From: Gremmenia infestans
Lineage: Eukaryota > Ascomycota > Leotiomycetes > Helotiales > Hamatocanthoscyphaceae
Reading direction: 5' to 3'
DNA: 64,000 bases
Assembly (NCBI GenBank): GCA_032629725.1
Contig: JAFEVB010000004.1
Coordinates: forward strand, 1,612,001-1,676,000
Shown: piece by piece, positions 13,593 to 23,545 of the stretch
How the letters are laid out: every line of letters starts with the position of its first letter
Numbering within the stretch: position 1 is the stretch's first letter
Notes under the pieces: model-generated
Seen by the model: the letters and a program-made list of their open reading frames with translations, nothing else
What the model was told of the DNA's origin: nothing
Databases searched by the model: none
Program-made: the position numbers and the translations under genes

Positions 13593-14416
13593 CTATTCCC
13601 TATCAGCACGCCTTCCATTACCCTCCCGAAACTTGACCAATAATTGGGCCAAAAAAACAAAAAAACAAATAGGGAAAAGAATGAGGGGGCATACGGTCTT
13701 CCTACTAGCCCACAGTGCCTGCAACCACCCCAAATTCTCAAACACAGCACTCTGGGACGTCCAACGGTACTTCATCTGCCGTTCCTGGATCGGAAAGAGA
13801 AAGTTTGCCGTTGAATAGAGGAAAGCGTGGTATTGGGTGGTTGTGACGGTGCAGTCTTGTTCCTAATCTTACGTTAATAATAGGGACGGGGAGATGTGGG
13901 AGGCCGTAGGGGCGGGAAGGAGAGGCTTACGGGAGGCCCCGATGTTGGATCAAGAGGCTTTTCTAGTTCTGCCAAGAGGGATGAGCAGAGGAGGTGGAGG
14001 GAAGCTGCTATTGTCTGTAGGACTCGTATGATTAGCAAGAACCTCGAGGCAAAGTCTGATATCAGACACAGATATCCCCCACATGCCAGGGCCTTGACTA
14101 CATGCATCCTCATATCCTGATGTTTCATCCTAACACCCTAAGATATAAATGTAGTGCAAGAACAAGACAAAAGACTTACATCTTCAACATCCATCTCATC
14201 CTCATCCTCATTCCCACCCCTCAACATCCTCTGATCCCTCATTAGGACCCTCGCCATCTCATCGACTTCCCCCACCTCACTCCCGTCAACAATATGTTCC
14301 CTACACTCATCCGTAATCACCGTAAGATTCCTCATCGTCTGTAGCGTGAGAAGCGCGCATGTCAGGTGCGCGTAGCACGCCAGGGCTAGTGCCGTGGGCA
14401 GGATGGAAATGCGCAT
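13593..14416 (-). CDS. small predicted membrane protein, unknown function
   Basis: Exons (5'->3' on the minus strand) 14416..14180, 14116..13931 and 13862..13593 are all phase 0 and give 230 residues. Donors are GTAAGT and GTAAGC, acceptors CAG and TAG. The N-terminus is hydrophobic (ISILPTALALACYAHLTCALL), then an acidic loop (GNEDEDEMDVED). A second hydrophobic region lies in exon 2 (LLIIRVLQTIAASLHLL) and a strong span near the C-terminus (VCPLILFPICFFVFLAQLL), followed by a basic tail. It looks like a three-span membrane protein of roughly N-out or organellar type. I do not recognise the family. The clean phase of three exons, none of them long, argues that it is real. Confidence 0.65.
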
Positions 14417-15552
14417 TTCCCAAGGGTAGAGTTTTGATTGTTTATTTTAAAAATACGCGAATGCTTTATGAAAATGTCTAAAATAGGGTATGGGTTGGTA
14501 CTTAGAAGAAGCAAATGAAACGTGTTGTCGATGAGGTTGGGATGGCTGATTGATGCCTGGCCACGATTTATGGAAGACCTGGACCAATTGACTTCTGGCG
14601 TGGACTTGGGCTTGGGCTTCGTACCTACCGTAATTATTAGTAAGTAAGGTACTTGGTGTCGGGTGTCGCCAAGAAGCGGAAGCTTGTATCGCAACTGCAA
14701 CTGCAACACTCCGCAAAGTGGATATCGAAAAAATAATAGCCAGGCAGCTTTTGAAATATCTCCACATGGTCCGGGTTCATATAGAGGCACTATTGCTATA
14801 AATCTAGGATCACCCTGCGGATAATAAAACGACTAGGCTTTCGATAGTCAATGTTATAGACGCCTTTGGCTTCGGCAAAATCTGCTCTAAGAGTTAATGG
14901 GGAAATCACACATGGCATTACTAGGAACAACGGTCAAATGTATCGTAGCAGGCCTATATTTCACTATTCTATCATCAGCCCTATCACCGCTGACCTCAGC
15001 CGGCAGCAACAAGCTCGTCCGACCTTCACCTTCATCTGTCAAATCTATCCCCTGCCCCTTTCATTCATCGTCCCCTCATCTTTCCTTCGATATGTACGGA
15101 CAGAGAACGACAACCAGCCATCATGAATCAATCTCTTTGAGGGGTTCTTGCCGTCGCTAATTAATATAACTTAAAGAGAAGCATCACAAGACAAGGAAAA
15201 AAGGTATTCTCAAAACAATAAAACATGAAACCTTCCGCTAAGCAGACGAAAGGTTGACTCTTTGATAAGTAGTGCAAAAGGAAAAGGAAACAATAGTAAC
15301 AACGAAGCAGAGCAAAGCCGTTTCTGCTTTCGTGGGCATTTCATGCCCGGCTGACCGCATCGAAAATCCCGCAGTGGGTCACTACTTTTATAGGAGCGAC
15401 TTCAAAGACGAGACATGCAATAGGGTGACGTTGTAATGAATGACCCGTATGCTGGTATAAGTGAAGAACCGCCGTATTTTGCATGATTAACGCCAAGTGT
15501 ATCCGTGTCTAAAGAAATTCTTGTACGCATGCAGCACAATTAATGCCGATGA
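14417..15552. other. intergenic region, no supported gene
   Basis: Lies between the promoter of the small membrane protein and the 3' end of the G-alpha gene. Short ORFs at 14866-15160 and on the minus strand at 14386-14790 lack splice support or family features. Confidence 0.6.
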
Positions 15553-16769
15553 TTAAATGAGACCACACAGACGTAGGTTTTCTTGGATGATTATATCTGC
15601 CAAATATTAGTCTAGTACTGTGAGAGGAACCTAGGAGCTTACCGTTTACGGCTGCCATCACGAATCGGATTTGGGTGGTATCGGTGGCACAGGTGAAATG
15701 TGTATAAATCTGCTTCGTCTCGTGCTGGTTCAAGCTTACAAAGCGATTCAGGATGTAATCGCATGCTGCTCCATAGTCCTCACCTCCCTCGTAGTCGGGG
15801 AAGTAGTTCTTCATTGGGCTGACTGGTAGCTTCTCCTTGAATCTATCGATCTTGTTCAAGAACAAGATGATGGATGTTTTGATGAACCACCTCGAATTGC
15901 ATATCGAGTCGAACAGGGTAAGTGCTTCTTGCATACGATTGACAGTCTCATCTTCGAAAAGCAGTTGGTCGTACTCGGAGATGGCGACTAGGAAAAGGAT
16001 AGTGGTGACATTTTCAAAACAGTGGATCCACTTCTTTCGTTCCGAACGTTGTCCTCCAACATCGAACATACGGTATGTAAGGTCCCCGATAATGAAGGTA
16101 GTTTCGGTGATACCGGTAGTCTTGACACGCGAACGCAGAACGTCTTGGTCATTTGGCATGTAGTCATGCTCGGCGATCCGGTCGATGTTGTCGAAGTAGC
16201 TAAAGTGGTGGGTCAGCGACATAGAACAAGACATCATGTTTCTTGGTACTTACTATCTAGCGGAATCGTTTAACTGGTACTCTCTCGATCGCTTGAAACA
16301 ATCTTGCACACCGGCGTCTTTCCACAAGGCCGCGATAGCTGTGCCCACCTCCGGCGGTAGGTTGTCGCCTTCGATCTGGGCTGGCTGCATGAAAATAGTC
16401 TGGACATGGTATTCTGCTCTGTGATCGTCCAAAGGAAGCTCTAGTGACTCCATAGCCTCAAGAATGACCCGCATTGACTGTACAGTGTTGGAGAAAATGA
16501 TCTCTTTGAAGTTCTCTCGCTCATCGCGGGAATAACCACCCTCGTGAATGAGCTTCATTTGTTTCAAGATGGTCGATTTTCCGGATTCACCAGCTCCTGC
16601 TCTGGGTATTAGCGATGGCACAGGAAACAAGGATGGACAGGGTGTGCTGACCGAGTAAAAGCATCTTGATCTCATTGCGTTGAAGCATCTTATCCCGCTT
16701 CAATTGATTCTCGATCTCCTCATTCCGGGCCTTGCCCTCCTTCTCCTCTGTGCTCATACCACAACCCAT
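15553..16769 (-). CDS. gna-1: heterotrimeric G protein alpha subunit, group I (Gi-like)
   Basis: Exons 16769..16652, 16596..16254, 16199..15643 and 15596..15553 give 353 residues, the standard length. The N-terminus MGCGMS carries a myristoylation glycine and palmitoylation cysteine. GTPase motifs are all present: P-loop GAGESGKST (split by intron 1), switch I RVKTTGITET, switch II DVGGQRSERKKW, NKID and TCAT. The C-terminus CGLI has the cysteine four from the end that defines fungal group I (Gi-like) subunits such as Neurospora GNA-1 and Aspergillus FadA. It binds GTP and couples seven-span receptors at the plasma membrane to cAMP/MAPK control of growth and development. The last exon codes only 14 residues. 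Nothing appears broken. Confidence 0.97.
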
Positions 16770-18906
16770 ATTGGCTGATTATTAGGCGGATGCTATAGAG
16801 AGAGTGTTCGTATCGTGTCGCTGTGCTTCTGGCAAGTCAAGCGCAGTCGGCAAAGTTGCGATCTGCGTCCAAATTTAGTTAGCGAGCGACCGGGAAATCG
16901 TTGATCGCAGAAGTTGAAGAGAATTGCGCGGTTCGAGTCTGCGATGCTGTTGATGACGATTGTGTCTAAATTATAGGGGAAGCTTTGCCTCAACTATCGC
17001 AGTTGCCGTCGTGATTCGTTGGTGTGATTGAGGGAGCGAGAGAGGAAGAAAGTGATTGCGGTGCGGTGCTGCCGGGATTGGTTCCGAATGCAATGTGCCG
17101 CCGAGTGTTTTGCATAGACGAAGAGGAAGAAGAGATGGCGGGAAGAACGTACCTATACAGTGGCAGATGCCTGGTTGGGTGGTCGCCGTCTTGATGAGCA
17201 GTGATGGATACTGCGAATTACTGTTGGGGATTGAGATGGGTGGTGATGTTTTGTAATGCAGACAAGAAGCAGCAGTTCCTCGGATTGGAAATAGAAAGGA
17301 GGCAGAAATCTAAGGTACGATTCATTCACAACCAAGCTGGCGCTAGTCTGTTTTGGAAATTGAAGCGGACGGGGGTGGTGGGGCGCTAGGTAGGTATAAA
17401 GAAAAAGAAGCCAGGGGCCAGGCCGCCCGAGCCAGCTGACTCTACGTAAATGCGCCTAGGAAAACAACTACCTCCGTACTTCGTAAACCTCCGCTTACTG
17501 CTATTAATATTGGATCGAGATCGACCTTACTCAATTGTATGCAAGATCAATGTACAGCTGCAGAGAATCTTTCAAGTGAGCAATCAATACTCCGTAACAA
17601 AAGGTTGGCGTGATGGCCAAGACACTCGTTCATCAATTCTCAGTTTGATTATTTTATTCAGTCACTTATTGAGCACTTATTAATTTAACCATTCCTCCAC
17701 TGCCCTGTCTTTCTCTCTTCCCCTCCCCTCCCTCCACGCCTTCACATTAAGCGAGAGTAGTTTATTTCAGTGTTCAATAGCGTTCAGCAGGGAACAAGGA
17801 TGGGCTGGCGACACTGCCGTTCGTTAATTTCTTATATCGCCGTGTATCGTTCGTGATTTGGCAGTTTAAAATGCCCCGCACGGGCATCGAAGATTAAGGT
17901 CAAAAGGGGTGAGTCCTCTCTCCCTCTTTGTTGAAGATGTCCTCGCCTTTCCTGCCTCCCTGTCTGCAGTCAGCATTACAGTACCAGCATACCAAAGGAT
18001 CCGTATCACGCACCACCTTCTAGCCTCTAACTCATATGTAACCTTGCCTTTCTTACCTACTTTTTACTCAAATAATAGCTTTTATTCGCATCACTTGTCG
18101 TGAAAATACCTAGTGAAAGAAAGTTTGGAAGAATTACCTAGTCCAGGCTATCGAAGAGAGGGCTTGCTTCAATTGTGGACCCATAGCCAGCGGCCCAGTA
18201 AATTAATTCTCTAGTACCGACTCTACTGCAAGTGCATGCAGATGCGAACTCCATTGCTGCGTGAGAGCCGCTATTCACCATGTTTCGTACCTTATTTTAG
18301 ACGTCGATCATCAAAACCTGTGACTACGGTTATAAAGAAGGCAATAAAGTAGGTATAGGTATCCCATACACCCCCACTTCTCTTCTCATTTTCTCATTCT
18401 CTCATCTGGTGAAGAATGATGCCCTTTACTCCCTCACCAGCATAAGTGAGATCCCCGCACACTTGGGGAACGACAGACGTGAAACCATTAGTTCTCGTGG
18501 TTCGACTTTCTAAATTCTAATCAACGATCTTTCAACTGCCGCGAGAAAAGACCCGTTCTGTCCGCGTAGGAACAACAAGGCTCATCCATTCATATATACT
18601 CTCGAGCCCTCTTGCATAATTCCAATGAAACCAAAATTCCACAACTCGCAAAGAAATCATTAAACCTAGACCCATATGATGATATGATCGACCGCCTGCC
18701 CTTGTCCGCCACGGGGTTTTCCTTTAATTCCTTCTAGAAAGATTGATAGAAGCTCGAGCTTCGTTCGCGATTTGCACGTTTGAGACTGAAAACGATCGAA
18801 TCATCTTGATTTAATGCCGGCGGACTGGAACAAGTAACATTACGTTCAAAGGGATAACTGGCTATCACTCCATCATTTCTGATTGAGCGGTGTAAGCTGA
18901 TAGGGG
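16770..18906. other. intergenic region upstream of the G-alpha gene
   Basis: No gene supported. The first several hundred bases should hold the promoter and leader of the divergent G-alpha gene. Pyrimidine-rich runs occur near 17690-17740 and 18370-18430. I see no RNA gene. Confidence 0.55.
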
Positions 18907-19136
18907 TTAACTCCTCCAGTCTTTTACGGCCGTCTCCATAAAAGGAAGAAGCCTCGCCGTGGACAGAAAAAGCGGCACCAGTTTATAATGTGCCATGATT
19001 ATCAATGACGGCACTGCCATGTGGCATGGGACATTAAAAGTTAATGCTTCGTAGTAGGTCCAGCAAGTTTCAGGGCTGATACGAAGTAATTGGCGATCCT
19101 TTTTATGAGAAGGCCGTAAAACATTATAGGAGTCAA
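18907..19136 (-). mobile_element. MITE-like element, copy A (230 bp)
   Basis: The ends are imperfect inverted repeats of ~38 bp: the left begins TTAACTCCT and contains TTTTACGGCC(G)TCTC; the right reads GAGAAGGCCGTAAAAC and ends AGGAGTCAA. Read on the minus strand, the interior matches copy B at 63290..63487 collinearly: terminal repeat, ~60 divergent bases, TTTTAATGTCCCA, CACATTATAAA, GGTGCC, CTGTCCAC-GCGAG, terminal repeat. It has no coding capacity, so it is non-autonomous. I see no clear target-site duplication. Superfamily unassigned. Confidence 0.75.
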
Positions 19137-19701
19137 GGCACCAAGGCCTGCCTTTATTGTCCTTTGTTCGACAAGGTGCACCAACTCTGAAATGGTTTTG
19201 AGATACGTCCACCGGCTAGAATCAACCGCATAAAGTTCGATGATGCAAAGCCCAAGAAGTTTACGTGAGACTGAGACGTATTTTCATTCGCCCATCAATA
19301 TAATGAAATGGAGTAGATGCGACTTTGCTTTGTTGTCCACTCGATTTGTCCGACGGTACAGCAGTGCAACTGGAACAGCGCCTCAACTTGCTCAAGACTT
19401 GAAACATTTTTATGTTTGGACACTATTCTTGGAGTCCTGGTGGGACAAACCTGCAGCCATGCGCAATGTCCTCTGTAACGTCGGCATAAGAGGATGACTG
19501 TAGTTAGGTGACACGAATGGTGAGGCTTCAAAGGGCTTCCCTACGGTAAGGACGCCTTTTTGTTTGCGGTTACAAATGTTGAAGGGACCTTTTCTGAGAA
19601 GTCTCAACCCTCCAAGTCTTCTTCGCGCGTCGCCTCTGAACCTTACTCATCTACATCCATCTTTATAATTCCATCATCGATATCGAAGTCTCTCGATCAA
19701 G
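19137..19701. other. intergenic region between the MITE and the next gene
   Basis: No gene. Short ORFs on both strands at 19240-19600 look random. The final ~100 bp is pyrimidine- and TA-rich (TTTATAATTCCATC) and could be the core promoter of the gene starting at 19702. Confidence 0.5.
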
Positions 19702-20781
19702 ATGTGGACAACCTTCTTTGAGCCCTTTCAAGTAAGTAGGTGGTCTAGGCATACTATGCTGATGGAGCATGCTACTTGGCTTTGCCTGTTCAGGTGGAAA
19801 AGTTCACCATGTTCATCGAAATAAGGAGCTACCATGGGAAACAAACTTTGAGAGTCCAAAGTTTCGTCCTAATACGAAGGAGGCCGGTCACCCCCATCAA
19901 GGCAGGTGCGATTGTTTGTCAGAGGAGCATGAATCCCAATCTTCAGTTTTAACTCTGAAAAACTATTCTCCAATCGACTATCAGCATTGCATTTCCTAGG
20001 ACACTTTTTGGACACCCGGCAACGTATCATTATACCTACAGTTCAAACATCACTCATTATCGACATCAAAGTCTGCAACGCGAGAGGATATTCTCCAAAA
20101 TCCCTCTTTCACGAACTCCCCGAGATGACAGCACACTCCGCACACCGCCGCAAACACATATCCCATCACCAACCCAGAACAACTCCAATCCCTCCAATCA
20201 GCCGACCCCACACCCTCAACATTACCGTCACGCCAGCAGAAGGTAAATACCTTCCTTACTTCGCCCAATTCGCCTTATGCCGCGCTTACGTTCTATCAGT
20301 ACTCATCCTCACTATCGCTCTCTTAATCCTACTCGCCCTCCTCATGTGGCTAGCCTACCATGCCCTCATAGCCTGCAGCCGTCGTAGGGAAGCAGACAAA
20401 ACGGCAGGCTCTAAGCGGGGTGTATGCAATGGTATCAGGAATTGGTTTACGAGTTTCTCTGATGATTTTAGGAAGAGTGATCAGGAGGAGAGGGGTGGCG
20501 AAGGAGGTGTGGATAGGAAGAGGTCGCTTGGTAGCTTTTTGGGGGGTAATAGTAATGTGGAGAGGGACGATGGATTAGAGGGAAAGCGGTTGCTTGGGGG
20601 GGTATTTGGGGCCATTAGGGATATAGATGGGAAGGGGCATGATTCGTATATGGCACATGATACGACGGGGAAGTTGGGTTATGGAGGTTTTGTGGATGGG
20701 AGTGAAAGTTCGGGAGTGATGGTGCTGCATAGGGATGATTGTGAGGGTCAGTGTGGTACGCGGAGAAGGAGTGGAGAATGA
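19702..20781 (+). CDS. predicted single-span membrane protein, unknown function
   Basis: Proposed exons 19702..19731, 19794..19905 and 20000..20781 join in phase to 307 residues. The first exon encodes MWTTFFEPFQ; the junctions use GTAAGT/CAG and GTGCGA/TAG. The best-supported part is the third exon, with a clear membrane segment (YVLSVLILTIALLILLALLM then WLAYHAL), followed by a basic, then Gly/Asp-rich cytosolic-type tail. A simpler model starts at the in-frame ATG 20125. I do not recognise the family. The first two exons are inferred only from phase and splice sites. Confidence 0.5.
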
Positions 20782-22456
20782 GGTTTGGAAGAGGCGGGAC
20801 GATTGAAAGCAACGGGTTGCGAAATTGTAATTAAGAGAAGGCAAAAAGATTGAAGGGGAAGTTACAGATTGAAGCCAGAGGAAGGCGGTTGAATGGAGAA
20901 AATTCAAGTCTGGGAGGTTACGCGTAGGCAAGAATACTTGTAGTCCAGTCTGCACATGGCACTTGACATGTGGCTTCGAGGTTTGTGGCAATTGATGTGG
21001 TCGAGTAATCGTCTCCACCATCCACATCCACATCCATCACCGATTTACAACTCCAGACTTTCAGACTCTTGTGGCAGGTCGCGTGTTTACCGGTTCGTTC
21101 TTTTTTCTTGACTTGAATATGGAGCTGCTTTTCCACAGCCTGACTCGATTTTTTGTTGCATGTCGTAGGAGTCCGGTTTCGGCGCTCCATCGGTTTCCAC
21201 ACTCGGTTCCTAGATAGATACTATACAGCTGTATTTTTCAAATTCCAGTTTGTGATATAAAGTAGTCGCGACGCATATAAATATCTAATATGTCTTATGG
21301 ATATATACAAGTTATTTGTAGTTTACAATATATGCCCGACTTAGATATGTAATATAAGTGATAGTGTAAGATCTTACTACATTCGGGAGAATTGCTATAA
21401 CTGCACGAGACAATCAAATAGGACAAAAGAGCAGAACAAGGAAGTATTGCTAACACGACCAGCTCCAAATCATTCAGCAGAAGAAGGCTGGCAATCCTGA
21501 TTGGCTGCCCAATAAGTCAGTCAATCATTACTTGTTCAAGGCCTCTCTTTCGAGTGACTGGCTAATGAAAGAACCAAGTTTTCTAAATTTACTTTTATCT
21601 TGATACAGGAATATAAATATAGAGTGATAGAACCTCGCTTTGCTCCACCACATGTGTGTATGTAAACATTTGATTGACTGTGAACAGCTACGACCTTGGT
21701 ATAGCGAACGTGCCATGCAATAGGATCTCGGCTCCGCAACGCTTAGGAGTGAACTTCATGTCAAACAAATTTCCACATTTGAAACCAGTTTGAAGAATTT
21801 GCCTTTCCTATCCCAGGTCTACTTGGTACTTGGAGTTTATGTAGATTGATGACGGAGAAACACAAGGGATTTTGTATTACAACCTAAATTCCCATCTGAG
21901 AACTATACACACATAATCGGGACCCGCTCACTCCTTTTCCATATGTTGAAAGACAGATTCTAGGGTTCGCGCTGGCAATCTACAATCAGTCAGACACTAC
22001 TATATGAGGCGGCTATATATATAAATGCCCAATAGAGCTAAGTAGCCTTGTAAGCAGCAGATTCGGGTTGTGTGAACTCCCACCGATACTACGAATATAA
22101 AGCCAACTTTCTGTCTCGAATTACCCGTAAAGCCCAAGTAAAAATGTAAAAGGACAATTTACCATTTAAGCTATCGCTTCTCATGCAGCGTATCATGATT
22201 ATATATATATATATATCTTTAAGTACCACATGAATGGCTTTCTTCGTTGCACTAGCAATTTATAAGTCCAGAGTTGGATTCAAATCTATGAAACAATAGC
22301 ACTTAGTGCATACTCAATAGCTCAAAATAAATGTGACTTTGGAGGTAGATCGACCATCGTATCAAAAAGGTCTAGTCTCATCTCCTACATCTACACCTCG
22401 TCCATCATGAACTGCTCAGAACATATCCATGTGGTGATTTTAGACACAGGAGAAAG
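20782..22456. other. AT-rich intergenic region
   Basis: No gene supported. From ~21200 to ~22350 the sequence is AT-rich with many TATA/ATAT runs, including a perfect TA microsatellite at 22200..22216. This fits old degenerate repeat DNA or an extended intergenic spacer, but I cannot identify a parent element. Confidence 0.55.
22200..22216. repeat. TA dinucleotide microsatellite
   Basis: Eight uninterrupted TA/AT units in AT-rich intergenic DNA. Confidence 0.85.
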
Positions 22457-22803
22457 TCAATTTTGAATCTTACGATGCACTGAAACTTTCCCCAAATACA
22501 TCAAATCGCTGTCCATATACTCATCAACCAGTCTCTCCACACGCTGTCTAAGGGTATCTTTCTGGGACTCCCCTACATCAGACCCAAGTGACAAGATGAA
22601 AGAGGCACTAGATGTCACCAATATTCAACATCTGAAACACCTATAGTTCTCACCAGTTCAGAATGACATGCAATCTATTCTCCCATATTGATTTTTGTTG
22701 TACAATCATACAGCTCCTCGAGCTCTTCCTCCCCATTGTCTGACTTCCCACAAAGCCTGCATTTATCTACCCAGCTGCTCATATAGTCCCCTTCAACGGC
22801 CAT
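22457..22803 (-). CDS. possible small ORF just downstream of MIC10
   Basis: ATG 22803 lies 21 bp past the MIC10 stop on the same strand. Exon 22803..22704 (with CRLCGKSDNGEEELEELYD) can be spliced with phase kept to 22572..22457 (ESQKDTLRQRVERLVDEYMD, then MYLGK), giving 71 residues. The parts look coding-like (charged, helical, Cys-x2-Cys). However, the 131-bp intron is long for this genome, its branch site is poor, and the unspliced frame has a stop. It may be a separate small gene, the second cistron of a shared transcript, or decayed 3' sequence. No family recognised. Confidence 0.3.
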
Positions 22804-22824
22804 TTTGTTCGTATGAACGCTTCT

Positions 22825-23215
22825 TCACGGTCTTTGAACCCTGACACCCTCTTTCCCGGCACCCTTCAAGAATCCCCCATTACACTCTTCATACGCCCGT
22901 CCCGCCCCAAAGCCGAGTCCTACAAACGCAGGCCAAGCCCTCCGCTTGAACAATAGAACTGAGAAGACGACGCCGAAGGATAGGCCGAGGGAGGAGCGGA
23001 TCAGGAACGAGGAAAGACATTTGTCCCACTGTTTTGTGAGCGTCAGCTAAACCTCTTTTTGTGATGGGGGGAAGTAGTTATTGGCAGGCAGAGGAGATGA
23101 ATGTCCAGTTCAAATTAGGAAAAAGGAAAGGCAATACCTTCTCATTCAAAAGAGCTTCAGACACAGGCTTGCTTGGACGCGCCGCGACGGGTGGAGGGGG
23201 TGTTGGTTCTGACAT
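22825..23215 (-). CDS. MIC10: MICOS complex subunit Mic10
   Basis: Exons 23215..23138 and 23028..22825 join at phase 0 to 93 residues, the usual Mic10 size. After a proline-rich N-terminus (SEPTPPPPVAARPSKPVSE) come two hydrophobic spans carrying the diagnostic glycine motifs: GLSFG in the first, and GLGFGAGRAYEECN in the second. The spans are joined by a basic loop (FKRRAWP). Mic10 oligomers bend the mitochondrial inner membrane at crista junctions, and the glycine motifs drive the packing. The 109-bp intron has GTATTG/CAG ends and a CTGAC-type branch site. It is divergent from URB2, with ~330 bp between start codons. Confidence 0.93.
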
Positions 23216-23545
23216 TGTTCTATATTGATTGTTAGCCTACCAGTCGATCGTCCTACATGGAGCTCAATTGACATACTACGAGCTTTCTGCTTGCGTTTGG
23301 CAGCTTAAATCGTGCTTGAAATGAGCTTTGCGATCTGTCGGGACTCGGAAGAAGTTGGATGAGGGTTTGACCGCCTTGGTTCGCCTAATTAGGGATGGTG
23401 GGGATATTTCTGCCGGGAACTTTTTTGGCGGGCACAAGAAACTAATAAGCTAAGGTGAAGAGGTGAAGTTAACTTGCTTTGCTGGTCTTTTGGTTTGCGA
23501 TGGTATTTATTTTTCTTCTGATATGGAATTTGAAGAAAAGAGCTA
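23216..23545. promoter_or_regulatory. shared divergent promoter MIC10/URB2
   Basis: The 330 bp between the two start codons must hold both core promoters and leaders. It has TTAATTAGG-like AT stretches and pyrimidine runs. I see no consensus element I would name. Confidence 0.5.

Noticed and set aside
16925..16942. GGTTCGAGTC resembling a tRNA B-box upstream of the G-alpha gene
   Set aside because: No T-stem of five pairs and no A-box at the expected distance.
20575..21033. 152-codon antisense ORF at the end of the single-span membrane gene
   Set aside because: Overlaps the supported sense exon; Pro/His/Thr-rich composition is typical of antisense shadow frames.
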